The notes under the pieces: model-generated
What the model was told of the DNA's origin: nothing
The model's input: only the letters and a program-made list of their open reading frames with translations
Databases searched by the model: none
Shown: positions 23,881-31,338 of the stretch, piece by piece
How positions within the stretch are numbered: the first letter of the stretch is position 1
Layout of the letters: the number at the start of each line of letters is the position of its first letter
Translations under genes and position numbers: made by a program
Source of the DNA: Burkholderiales bacterium
GTDB taxonomy: Bacteria; Pseudomonadota; Gammaproteobacteria; Burkholderiales; Burkholderiaceae_C
Direction: 5' to 3'
Assembly (NCBI GenBank): GCA_028868825.1
Contig: JAGWTU010000044.1
Span: 1 to 44,177 of the forward strand
DNA length: 44,177 nucleotides

Positions 23881-24824
23881 GCAGGACCTCCGGATGTGCG
23901 CCGCGGTCGCACCGCCAGGACGGCGAGCGCGGTGCCGACGAGCCACCAGCTCGACGGCTCCGGCATCTGGCCACCGGGCGGCGTGATCTCGGCGCGGACG
24001 CCGAGCACCGAGACGTTGTTGCAGACGTACGGCACCATCACCGAGTAGGTCTTCCCAGACCGGTCCTCGGCCTCGTAGAGCGCCGCGTACTCGACGTGCC
24101 CGGCCGGGAAGTTCACGATCGTGTCGAAGCACATCGCGTTGCCGAAGCCCATGGCGGCGATCTGCGGCCTGAACAGATGGCGACCGTCGATCGACCGGAT
24201 CGCCTTGCGCGAGATCTCCAGCCGGTCCTTGGTCCACCCGTATTCGACCATCTGGCTGATGCGCTGCACGACCTCGGGAGGCAAGAGCTGCGTCGCGTTC
24301 AGCGCCTGTTCGACCGAGCCGCGATAAGGCGTGCGGCCGGGCACGCCCCAGACGCAGCCGTGGCGCAGCGCCAGCGGCGTCGGGTTGCCGCCGACGCGCG
24401 GGTCGGCACGCAGCAGTTCGCGGCCGTCGTCGTAGGCGCCCGCGGCGACTGCCAAGGGCCCGGTGCCGAGATCCTGCACGGCGTCCGCGGCCACCGTCGG
24501 TGTCCGCGGTCCGACCGCCGGTCTCGCCGCACGGTGCACGAGCAGCGCGACGCCCATGCCCGCCGTGGCCAGCGCGGCGCCGGCCAGCATCCAGGCCAGG
24601 CGGGTCTGCCACGGCGGATGCGCCGGCATGCCCGGACCCGCCCACTCGCGCCCGACCACGCCTTCCCAGCCGCAGGCGGGGTCGCTGCAGCGGTAGCGAT
24701 GCACCGAGCGGAAGACGCTGATCCAGCGATCCAGCGGATGCCGGTGCAGGCGCTTCAGCGGCAGACCGCACGAAGGGCAATGTCCGCCGTCGGGCAACGA
24801 TGGGGTCTGGTGCGTGGCTGGCAT
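23877..24824 (-). CDS. Zinc-ribbon membrane protein with PEP-CTERM-like C-terminus
   Basis: About 315 residues from the ATG at 24824 (MPATHQTPSLPDGGHC). A zinc ribbon is formed by CPSC (Cys16, Cys19) and CSDPAC (Cys46, Cys51). A membrane helix spans about 77-96 (LAWMLAGAALATAGMGVALL). The 190-residue region after it has no known family and includes DRLEISRKAIRSIDGRHLFR and FDTIVNFPAGHVEYAALYEA. The end, PEPSSWWLVGTALAVLAVRP and a basic tail, fits a PEP-CTERM sorting signal starting at about residue 288. The topology is odd for PEP-CTERM proteins, which normally start with a signal peptide. An Fnr-like box at 24898 with -10 TGCAAT gives a leader of about 40 nt. Confidence 0.75.
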   Translation of the reverse strand: MPATHQTPSLPDGGHCPSCGLPLKRLHRHPLDRWISVFRSVHRYRCSDPACGWEGVVGREWAGPGMPAHPPWQTRLAWMLAGAALATAGMGVALLVHRAARPAVGPRTPTVAADAVQDLGTGPLAVAAGAYDDGRELLRADPRVGGNPTPLALRHGCVWGVPGRTPYRGSVEQALNATQLLPPEVVQRISQMVEYGWTKDRLEISRKAIRSIDGRHLFRPQIAAMGFGNAMCFDTIVNFPAGHVEYAALYEAEDRSGKTYSVMVPYVCNNVSVLGVRAEITPPGGQMPEPSSWWLVGTALAVLAVRPRRTSGGPA

Positions 24825-24897
24825 GTCGTGCGTCGAAAGCTGTACGGCCGATCCAACCGTAGCCCGACCATTGCACGCCCGCGGCGTTGCGGGGCGG

Positions 24898-24911
24898 TTG
24901 AGCATCGTCAA
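24898..24911. promoter_or_regulatory. Fnr-like box upstream of PEP-CTERM-like gene
   Basis: TTGAGCATCGTCAA, with half-sites TTGAG and GTCAA. To the left, on the minus strand, TGCAAT (24870-24875) is centred 32 bp away and matches the -10 consensus at four of six places. That arrangement suits activation of the PEP-CTERM/Sel1 pair. No -10-like hexamer stands at the matching place to the right, and nrdJ starts 165 bp away, so control of nrdJ is less certain. Confidence 0.66.
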
Positions 24912-25075
24912 TGGCCGTTCGCGCCGGCGCACGCGCGGCATGCCCGGGGCCCGGGCCGTCCGGCCGCCGGCCGATTGCGCCGGCTCAACGCGACCAGGCG
25001 GCCGGCGCGCGAAGATCGCCGCGTCGGCCGGCGCCCGCGTGCCAGCGCGCGTCCCGACGCCAGAGGGTTCGCATC

Positions 25076-26875
25076 ATGCCGAGCACCGAGGTCTACAGCC
25101 AGGCCATCAGCCGCGACGTGCTGCTCGACACCTACGCCCAGCCGGGCGAGAGCAGCATCGACGACGTGCGCCGGCGCATCGCGCGCTCGCTGGCGCGCTG
25201 CGAGCCGGCCGAACAGCGCGGGTCGTGGGAGGCGCGCTTCCTCGAAGCCCAGCGCGCCGGCTTCATCCCCGCCGGCCGCATCGCCGCCCATGCCGGTGTC
25301 GGCGGCCGCAACACGCTGATCAACTGCTTCGTCCAGCCGCTGGGCGACTCGGTCGCCGCGCCCGAAGGCGATGCGCCGTCGATCTTCCAGGCGCTGGCCG
25401 AGACGGCCGAGACGCTGCGCCTGGGCGGCGGCGTGGGCCTGGATTTCTCGCCCATCCGGCCCCAGGGTGCCTGGGTCGCAGGCACCGCCACGCAGGCTTG
25501 TGGCCCACTGGCCTGCATGCAGTTGTTCGAGTCGGCTTGCACGGTGCTCGACCGGCCCGGGCGGCGTTGTGCGCTGATGGGTGCCCTGCGCTGCGACCAT
25601 CCGGATATCGAATCGTTCTGCGACGCCAAGGCCGGCGGCGGCCTGTCGCATTTCAACCTCTCGGTGGCGATGACCGACGCCTTCGGGCAGGCGCTCGAAT
25701 CCGATGGCGAGGTCGAGCTCGTACACCGGGCCGCGCCCGGCCCGGCGCAGAAGGATGCCGGCGCCGTGCGTCGTGCCGACGGCCTGTGGGTCTACCGGCG
25801 CGTGCGCGCGCTGGCACTGTGGGAGCGCATCGTGCGCGCCGCGCATGGCCACGGCGAGCCCGGCTTGCTGTTCATCGATCGCATCAACGCCGACAACAGC
25901 CTGGCCTATTGCGAGGCCATCGCCACCACGAACCCTTGCGGCGAGCAGCCCTTGCCGCCCTACGGTGCCTGCTGCCTGGGCTCGGTCGACCTCACGCGGC
26001 TGGTGCTCGCCCCCTTCGAAGCCGCCGCGCGCTTCGATTTCGGGCTCCTGCAGGCCATCGTGCCGACCGCCGTGCGCATGCTCGACAACGTGCTCGACTT
26101 GACGGCCTGGCCGCTGCCGCAGCAGCGCGAGCAGTCGCTGGCCAAGCGCCGCATCGGCCTCGGGTTCACCGGCCTGGGCGACGCGCTGGTGATGCTCGGG
26201 CTGCACTACGACAGCGATGCGGCGCGCGCGATGGCCGGGTCCATCGCCTGCGGGCTGCGCGACGGCGCGTATCGCGCGTCCGTCGCGCTCGCGCGCGAGC
26301 GCGGCCGCTTCGTGCTGTTCGATGCCGACCGCTATCTGCACGAGGGTGGCCATGCCTCGCGGCTGCCCGCGCCGATCCGCGAAGAATTGCGCCGCCACGG
26401 ACTGCGCCATTCGCACCTGCTCTCGATCGCGCCGGCCGGCAGCGTGAGCCTGGCCTTCGCCGACAACGCCAGCAGCGGCATCGAGCCCGCCTATGCCTGG
26501 CATTACCTGCGCGACCGCCTGCGTCGCGACGGCAGCGGCGTCACCGCCTACGACGTCGAGGACCATGCCTGGCGCCTGTACCAGCGGCTCAAGGGCCCAC
26601 GGGACGTGCCGACGCCGGCCTTCGTCACGGCGCTCGAATTGCCCGTGCGGGCGCATCTGGCGATGGTCGCGGCGGTGGCGCCGTATATCGACGGCGCCAT
26701 TTCCAAGACCGTCAACGCGCCCGAGGATTGCAGCCTGGCGCAATTCGATGCCCTTTGTCGCCAGGCCTGGCACGCCGGGCTCAAGGGCGTGACGGCGTTT
26801 CGCCCGAATCGCGTCCTCGGCTCGGTGCTGCACGCGCCGGATCGGCACGTGCGCCGGCAGGCCTGCGACGGCTGA
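25076..26875 (+). CDS. nrdJ: Class II (B12-dependent) ribonucleotide reductase, short form
   Basis: A 599-residue enzyme that makes deoxyribonucleotides without oxygen, using adenosylcobalamin. Key residues are Cys84 (TLINCFVQPL) and Cys299 (YGACCLGSVD) as the active-site redox pair. Cys288 and Glu290 stand in the thiyl-radical motif ATTNPCGEQ. Cys288 and Cys299 are 11 apart, as Cys408 and Cys419 are in the Lactobacillus enzyme. The loop LRLGGGVGLDFSPIRPQGAW and the late SIAPAGSVSLAFADNASSGI and PYIDGAISKTVNAPED are typical. It ends soon after (QACDG) and lacks the C-terminal cysteine pair that normally passes electrons from thioredoxin. No B12 riboswitch was seen upstream. Start chosen at ATG 25076; the frame is open upstream to 24911. 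Confidence 0.93.
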   Translation: MPSTEVYSQAISRDVLLDTYAQPGESSIDDVRRRIARSLARCEPAEQRGSWEARFLEAQRAGFIPAGRIAAHAGVGGRNTLINCFVQPLGDSVAAPEGDAPSIFQALAETAETLRLGGGVGLDFSPIRPQGAWVAGTATQACGPLACMQLFESACTVLDRPGRRCALMGALRCDHPDIESFCDAKAGGGLSHFNLSVAMTDAFGQALESDGEVELVHRAAPGPAQKDAGAVRRADGLWVYRRVRALALWERIVRAAHGHGEPGLLFIDRINADNSLAYCEAIATTNPCGEQPLPPYGACCLGSVDLTRLVLAPFEAAARFDFGLLQAIVPTAVRMLDNVLDLTAWPLPQQREQSLAKRRIGLGFTGLGDALVMLGLHYDSDAARAMAGSIACGLRDGAYRASVALARERGRFVLFDADRYLHEGGHASRLPAPIREELRRHGLRHSHLLSIAPAGSVSLAFADNASSGIEPAYAWHYLRDRLRRDGSGVTAYDVEDHAWRLYQRLKGPRDVPTPAFVTALELPVRAHLAMVAAVAPYIDGAISKTVNAPEDCSLAQFDALCRQAWHAGLKGVTAFRPNRVLGSVLHAPDRHVRRQACDG

Positions 26876-26891
26876 GCGCAGGCGCGTGCCG

Positions 26892-26905
26892 TTGACGCGG
26901 CTCAA
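26892..26905. promoter_or_regulatory. Fnr-like box upstream of phasin gene
   Basis: TTGACGCGGCTCAA, with half-sites TTGAC and CTCAA. A -10-like GACCAT (26927-26932) is centred 31 bp downstream, placing the box at about -41.5. The implied transcript would have a leader of about 25 nt before the phasin ATG. It lies 17 bp after the nrdJ stop, so the phasin gene appears to have its own promoter. Confidence 0.66.
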
Positions 26906-26964
26906 TGCCGGCGCCGCCGACGGTGGGACCATGCTCATCCGATCCCGCCGAACTGGAGTACCGC

Positions 26965-27483
26965 ATGGACCGCCCGACCAGCAAGCCCGTCGCGGGTGCC
27001 ATGGCGCCCGAGGCGGCGCACGCGCCCACCGAAATGACGCGGCAGTTCGTCAACCTGTCGCTGGCGTCGGCACAGGACGGTGTCGCGTGGCTGCAGCAAT
27101 GGCAAAAGCTCAACCTGCAGGCGATCGAGTTGGCTGCGGGCCAGCTGTCCGATGCGATCCACGAGGCCCGGACCGCGGCCAGCGTGCAGGACATCTGGAG
27201 CGCGGTCCTGAATCTCGCCGGCCGGCAGTGGGCGCAAGGTTTCAACCAGCTCTCGGCACAGGCTGCGCAATGGACCGAAAGCGAATTCCAATTCGCCGAT
27301 CGCCTGCGCACCGAGGCCGTGGAGTGCGCGCAGGAGGCGCTGGTCGATGGCGACTCGGCGCCGCGCGCGGGCGCGGCTGCCGCCGACCTGCCTTGGGAGC
27401 CGCTGATGCGCCTGCAGGACCGCTGGCTGGCCGCGACCCAGGCCCTGGTGGACCGCGCCAACGCGGCGGCCAAGGCGTCCTAG
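26965..27483 (+). CDS. Phasin family protein (PHA granule-associated)
   Basis: A 172-residue, Ala- and Gln-rich amphipathic helical protein. The central stretch TRQFVNLSLASAQDGVAWLQ, LNLQAIELAAGQLSDAIHEA and WAQGFNQLSAQAAQWTESEF has the pattern of PhaP phasins, which coat polyhydroxyalkanoate granules. No signal peptide or membrane helix. A GGAG ribosome-binding site lies 8 nt before the ATG. The Fnr-like box directly upstream suggests storage-granule coating rises at low oxygen, when PHA acts as an electron sink. No PHA synthase or reductase gene is in the window. Confidence 0.82.
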   Translation: MDRPTSKPVAGAMAPEAAHAPTEMTRQFVNLSLASAQDGVAWLQQWQKLNLQAIELAAGQLSDAIHEARTAASVQDIWSAVLNLAGRQWAQGFNQLSAQAAQWTESEFQFADRLRTEAVECAQEALVDGDSAPRAGAAAADLPWEPLMRLQDRWLAATQALVDRANAAAKAS

Positions 27484-27570
27484 GCCGCATCGGTGTCGCG
27501 CTTGGGGACCGATGTTCGATGGCCGTCGCCTGCAGCGATGGGGCTGCCGTCCAAGCGATGCGGGGAAGTC

Positions 27571-28071
27571 ATGAAGCCATGGCCCACTCGTGACACGACG
27601 CTCGAGGCTGCGGCATCGCCGGTCCTAGAGCGCTTTCTCGATGCGCAGGCACGCCTGCTCGATACCGTCTTCGCGGAGATCGCTGGCGGGCGCAGGCGCG
27701 GCCATTGGATGTGGCTCGCCTTCCCCCGGCTCAGTTCTCCGGGCCTGCGGAAGATGTCGAAACCCTGCGGCCTCGCGTCGGTCGCCGAGGCGCGCGCCTA
27801 CTGGCAGCACCGGCTGCTGGGACCGCGTCTGAGGAACTGCACGAAACTGGTACTCGCCCACCAGGAGATATCGATCCGCGAATTGCTCGGCGCCCCGGAA
27901 GATGCGATGTTCCAGTCGTGCATGACGCTGTTCGAGGCCGTTGCGCCCGAGGAGCCGGCTTTCGCGCGCGCCCTCGAGCAGTTCTTCGGCGGTGCGCGCG
28001 ATGCGCGCACGACGGCGATGCTCGCGGCGTCAGGCCTGGCGTCATCATCGGCCGCGGCGAAGGCCGCGTGA
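27571..28071 (+). CDS. DUF1810 family protein
   Basis: A 166-residue protein. After a 15-residue leader the DUF1810 pattern is clear: LERFLDAQARLLDTVFAEIA, GHWMWLAFPRL, LASVAEARAYWQHRLLGPRL and LFEAVAPEEPAFARALEQFF. The family is cytoplasmic (calpastatin-like by old naming) with no firm function; links to NAD or ADP-ribose chemistry have been suggested. The ATG at 27571 follows GGGGAAG closely. It is 87 bp after the phasin gene and may be read from the same promoter. Confidence 0.88.
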   Translation: MKPWPTRDTTLEAAASPVLERFLDAQARLLDTVFAEIAGGRRRGHWMWLAFPRLSSPGLRKMSKPCGLASVAEARAYWQHRLLGPRLRNCTKLVLAHQEISIRELLGAPEDAMFQSCMTLFEAVAPEEPAFARALEQFFGGARDARTTAMLAASGLASSSAAAKAA

Positions 28072-28130
28072 TCGCCCCGGCCGCGCCGCGGTGGCGCGCG
28101 AACGGAGCCCGGTATGCATCTGCCGACGCC

Positions 28131-28166
28131 TATACTTAGGTAGGACATGCATTGAGATCAATTCAA
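28131..28166 (+). promoter_or_regulatory. AT-rich spacer with -10-like TATACT and degenerate TTGA-N7-TCAA
   Basis: The 165-bp spacer before the PAS kinase holds a strong -10-like TATACT (28131-28136) and, downstream, TTGAGATCAATTCAA (28152-28166), which looks like an Fnr box but has one extra base between the half-sites. No good -35 was found. The region is AT-rich compared with its surroundings. A regulatory role is likely; the exact promoter is uncertain. Confidence 0.4.
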
Positions 28167-28236
28167 TTGCGCGGTCTCTGGATGTCTTCTGCATTCCACA
28201 ACCCGTACGTCGCCCCCGGCGGTTGCCAGGCACGCC

Positions 28237-30705
28237 ATGAGCAATGAAGCGCCGATGGTTTCGTCGGACGACTCGCGACCGCAGGCGCATCGATCGCTCG
28301 CGGAACTCGAAGCGGCGAAACGCGAACTCGAGCAAAGGCACGAGGCGCTGCGCCGCAGCGAGCAGCGCTATCGCGTCCTCGTCGAGCATTCGCCCGAGGC
28401 GATTGCGGTCCATCGCGCCGGCGTGCTGGTCTATGTCAACCGGGCGGCGATCGATCTCTTCGGCGCGCGCACCGAAGCCGATCTGGTGGGCAGATCCATC
28501 CTCGATCTGATACACGCCGACTCGCACGGTTTCGTGCTGACGCGCGTGCACAGCGCGGTCGAGGACGGCGTCGACAGCGTGCCCGCCGACGTCGCCCTGC
28601 TGAAGTTGGATGGCTCGCGCATCGAAGCGGAAATCCAGGGCTTGCCGATCCTCTTCGAAGGTCAGGCCTGCCTGCTGGCTTCGATGCGCGACATCACGAA
28701 GCGCAAGCAGACCGAGGAGGCGCTGCGCAGGAGCAGGGCGAGGCTGCGCGGCATCTTCGAATCGGCCACCGACGCCATCATCAGCGCCGACGAGTCGCAG
28801 GTCATCGTCAGCGCCAATCCGGCCGCCGCCCGGATGTTCCGCTGCGCATTGGGCGAGATGGTGGGCTCGCCGCTGGAGCGATTCATCCCCGCGCGCCATC
28901 GCGCCGCGCATCGCGGCGACGTGCAGGCGTTCGGCGCCACGGCCTACGCCGGCCGCCGCATGGGGCTGGCGCGCGACGTCACGGCCTTGCGTGGCGACGG
29001 CGACGAATTCCGCATCGAGGCCGGCATCTCGCATGTGGAGATCCACGGCAAGCCGCTGTACACGGCGATCCTGCGCGACATCACGCAGCGCCTGCATGCC
29101 GAAGAGGAGTTGCTGGCGAGCAAGGCGACGATGGAGGCCGCGCTGTCGAGCATGAGCGACGCGGTGTTGCTGACCGACGCCCAGGGGCGATTCGTCAATT
29201 TCAACGAGGCGTTCGCGACGTTTCACCGCTTCGAGAGCAAGCCGGCGTGCCCGAAGACGCTGGCCGAATACCCGGCGATACTCGACGTGTCCAGGCCCGG
29301 CGGGGAATTGCTGCCGCTCGAAGAGTGGGCGGTACCCAGCGCCTTGCGCGGCGAGACCGGGACCGGCGTCGAGTACAAGTTGCGGCGCAAGGACACCGGA
29401 CAAAGCTGGATCGGCAGCCACAGCTATGCGCCGATCCGATCGGCCGCTGGGGCGGTCATCGGCGCGGTCGTCACGTGCCGCGACGTCACCGCGCAGAAGA
29501 CAGCGCTGGCCGACCTCGAGGCGTCGCACGCGACGCTGCGGCGGCTCATCGCGGTGCAGGACAGCGTGCAGGAGGAAGAGCGCAAGCGCATCGCCCGCGA
29601 TTTGCATGACGACCTGCAGCAGACGCTGGCCGGCATCCGCATCGAACTCGGCGCGCTGGCCGAGCGCCTGGCCGCCGATCCGACGCACGCGCTGCCGCTG
29701 GTCTCCGAGGTCGACCGCCTGGCCCTGGCGGCCGTGACCTCGACGCGGCGCATCGTCAACGACCTGCGCCCCCAATTGCTCGATGAACTGGGCCTGGTGC
29801 CGGCGCTGGAGGTGCTGTCGGCCCAGTTCGCCAGGCGCAAGCGGATCGCCTGCAGCCTCGATGCCCGCGCCGATCTGGGCGCGGCCCTGATGGCGACACC
29901 CGCCGTCGCCGGCGGCCTGTTCCGCGTGACCCAGGAAGCCCTGAACAACATCGCCAAGCACGCCAAGGCATCGGCCGTCGAGATCAGGCTCGGCCCCACC
30001 GGCGACGGCCTGGCCCTGCTGCGCATCCACGACAACGGCACGGGCATCCGCAAGCGCGACCGCAGCAAGCCCGAGGCCTTCGGCTTGCTGGGCATGGCCG
30101 AGCGCGTCCGTGCGCTGGGCGGCCAGTTGCGCATCGACAGCAATACCGGCGGCACGACGATCGAGGTGCTCGTGCCACTGCCCCACGCGACCTCGCGGCC
30201 CGCGATGCAGGCCGATTTCCCGCCGACCGCGACCTCGTCGGTGCCCGGCGAGTTGAACGAGCGCCATGGCGATCGACATGTGGCGGGGCTGGAACTGGGC
30301 AATCCGCTGCAGGCCGTCGTCGATGCGATCGGGGGCCACGTGGCGGTGCTCGACCGGCAGGGAACGATCCAGCTCGTCAATCGGTCCTGGCGCGAGTTCG
30401 CCGAGCGCAACGGCGATCCCGGCATGCGCCGCACGGGGCCTGGAATCAACTACCTCGATGTCTGTCGCCGCAGTGCCGCCGATGACCCGTCGGCCCTGCC
30501 GGTTCTGTGCGGCATGAGCGAAGTGCTCGACGGCACCCGCGAGGCATACATCGTGGAGTACGCCTGCGACGGGCCCGGCGAGCCGCGCTGGTTCCGCATG
30601 CATCTGGCCCGGATCACCGGGGACGGCGCGATCGTGACCCATACGCATCTGGGCAGCCGGGTCCCTGCGGCACCGCCGGTCGATGGCCCGAGGCCCCCGA
30701 GCTGA
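28237..30705 (+). CDS. Cytoplasmic multi-PAS sensor kinase with a C-terminal PAS after the ATPase domain
   Basis: An 822-residue NarL-class kinase without membrane segments. A coiled coil leads into three PAS domains, about 40-155, 165-285 and 290-425; the second has FESATDAIISADESQVIVSA. The HisKA_3 motif is RIARDLHDDLQQTLAGIRIE with phosphoacceptor His457. The HATPase shows RVTQEALNNIAKHAKAS, IHDNGTGIRKRD and GLLGMAERVRALGGQLRI. A fourth PAS-like domain follows at about 688-795 (VVDAIGGHVAVLDRQGTIQL), an unusual position after the catalytic core. The next gene, 19 bp after an Fnr-like box, is a receiver-only protein, a possible partner. Cytoplasmic PAS domains suggest redox, gas or small-ligand sensing; no haem or flavin residues could be assigned. 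Confidence 0.9.
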   Translation: MSNEAPMVSSDDSRPQAHRSLAELEAAKRELEQRHEALRRSEQRYRVLVEHSPEAIAVHRAGVLVYVNRAAIDLFGARTEADLVGRSILDLIHADSHGFVLTRVHSAVEDGVDSVPADVALLKLDGSRIEAEIQGLPILFEGQACLLASMRDITKRKQTEEALRRSRARLRGIFESATDAIISADESQVIVSANPAAARMFRCALGEMVGSPLERFIPARHRAAHRGDVQAFGATAYAGRRMGLARDVTALRGDGDEFRIEAGISHVEIHGKPLYTAILRDITQRLHAEEELLASKATMEAALSSMSDAVLLTDAQGRFVNFNEAFATFHRFESKPACPKTLAEYPAILDVSRPGGELLPLEEWAVPSALRGETGTGVEYKLRRKDTGQSWIGSHSYAPIRSAAGAVIGAVVTCRDVTAQKTALADLEASHATLRRLIAVQDSVQEEERKRIARDLHDDLQQTLAGIRIELGALAERLAADPTHALPLVSEVDRLALAAVTSTRRIVNDLRPQLLDELGLVPALEVLSAQFARRKRIACSLDARADLGAALMATPAVAGGLFRVTQEALNNIAKHAKASAVEIRLGPTGDGLALLRIHDNGTGIRKRDRSKPEAFGLLGMAERVRALGGQLRIDSNTGGTTIEVLVPLPHATSRPAMQADFPPTATSSVPGELNERHGDRHVAGLELGNPLQAVVDAIGGHVAVLDRQGTIQLVNRSWREFAERNGDPGMRRTGPGINYLDVCRRSAADDPSALPVLCGMSEVLDGTREAYIVEYACDGPGEPRWFRMHLARITGDGAIVTHTHLGSRVPAAPPVDGPRPPS

Positions 30706-30723
30706 GCCGAATGCCGGTGGGTG

Positions 30724-30737
30724 TTGAGCGCGCGCAA
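30724..30737. promoter_or_regulatory. Fnr-like box upstream of receiver-only gene
   Basis: TTGAGCGCGCGCAA, with the same half-sites (TTGAG and CGCAA) as the boxes at 14902 and 19273. A weak -10-like GAGACT (30759-30764) is centred 31 bp downstream. The implied start near 30772 gives a short leader before either candidate ATG (30792 or 30807). Confidence 0.64.
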
Positions 30738-30806
30738 CGCCGGGCCGGACTTGGGTGCGAGACTCGCGCCTCGGACGGCGCACAGCCGTCCATGGGATCG
30801 CGGGAC

Positions 30807-31214
30807 ATGGATGTCGTGGTGGTCGAGGATTCGAAGCCGTTCCAGGACGTCGTGGCCCGCCTGTTGTCGTCGGTGGAAGGGCTCGAGATCGTCGGCATGG
30901 CCGAGGACGTCGACGGTGCCTGCAGCCTGATCGACGCCAAGGAACCCGATGTCGTCGTGCTGGATGTCGAATTGCGCGATGGTGGCCGCGGCATCGATGT
31001 CCTGCGCCATGTCGTGCGCGAACACCCGCGCGTGAAGGTGATCGGCCTGTCCAACCGCGACTGGGAATTCCTGCGTCCCGTGTTCCTGCGTGCCGGCGCC
31101 GCCGCCTGTTTCGACAAGGCCACCGAGTTCGTGCAGGCGCGGGACTGGCTCGCCGCATGCGCGCGGGCACGGCCCATCCGGCCCGGCATCGGCCCCCACC
31201 GCGGTCGTCGTTGA
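30807..31214 (+). CDS. Single-domain response regulator (CheY-like)
   Basis: A 135-residue receiver without an output domain. It reads MDVVVVEDSKPFQDVVARLL with phosphoacceptor Asp53 in VVVLDVELRDGG, the conserved Ser in VIGLSNRDWEFL and Lys in AACFDKATEFV. The last 20 residues are basic (RPIRPGIGPHRGRR). An alternative ATG at 30792 adds five residues. The gene follows the multi-PAS kinase and has its own Fnr-like box. It may shuttle phosphate in a relay or act by protein binding; the DNA-binding regulators at 21.97 and 33.4 kb could be downstream. Confidence 0.88.
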   Translation: MDVVVVEDSKPFQDVVARLLSSVEGLEIVGMAEDVDGACSLIDAKEPDVVVLDVELRDGGRGIDVLRHVVREHPRVKVIGLSNRDWEFLRPVFLRAGAAACFDKATEFVQARDWLAACARARPIRPGIGPHRGRR

Positions 31215-31338
31215 CGAAACGCAGTCGGGATCGGGATCGAGCCCGTAATCTCGAACGCGATGCGCCGGCGCGCGCCATGCAGCGTGATCTTCACATTGCA
31301 GCGGCGCCGGCGGCCGACACGGGTCGGACGAGGGAGGT

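Noticed and set aside
24912..25075. Possible cobalamin riboswitch before nrdJ
   Set aside because: The 164-bp leader shows no recognisable B12 box or the expected conserved stems; it is simply GC-rich.
28152..28166. Sixth Fnr-like box TTGAGATCAATTCAA upstream of the multi-PAS kinase
   Set aside because: The half-sites are one base too far apart (15 rather than 14 nt) and no good -10 lies at the expected distance. Kept only as part of a low-confidence regulatory spacer.
31211..31251. Sigma-70 promoter TTGACG ... TAATCT before the Cache kinase
   Set aside because: The two hexamers are 29 bp apart, far from the usual 16-18 bp.
28045..31278. Open frame of over 1000 codons on the minus strand
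   Set aside because: It is antisense to the DUF1810 end, multi-PAS kinase and receiver genes, all of which have clear domains.
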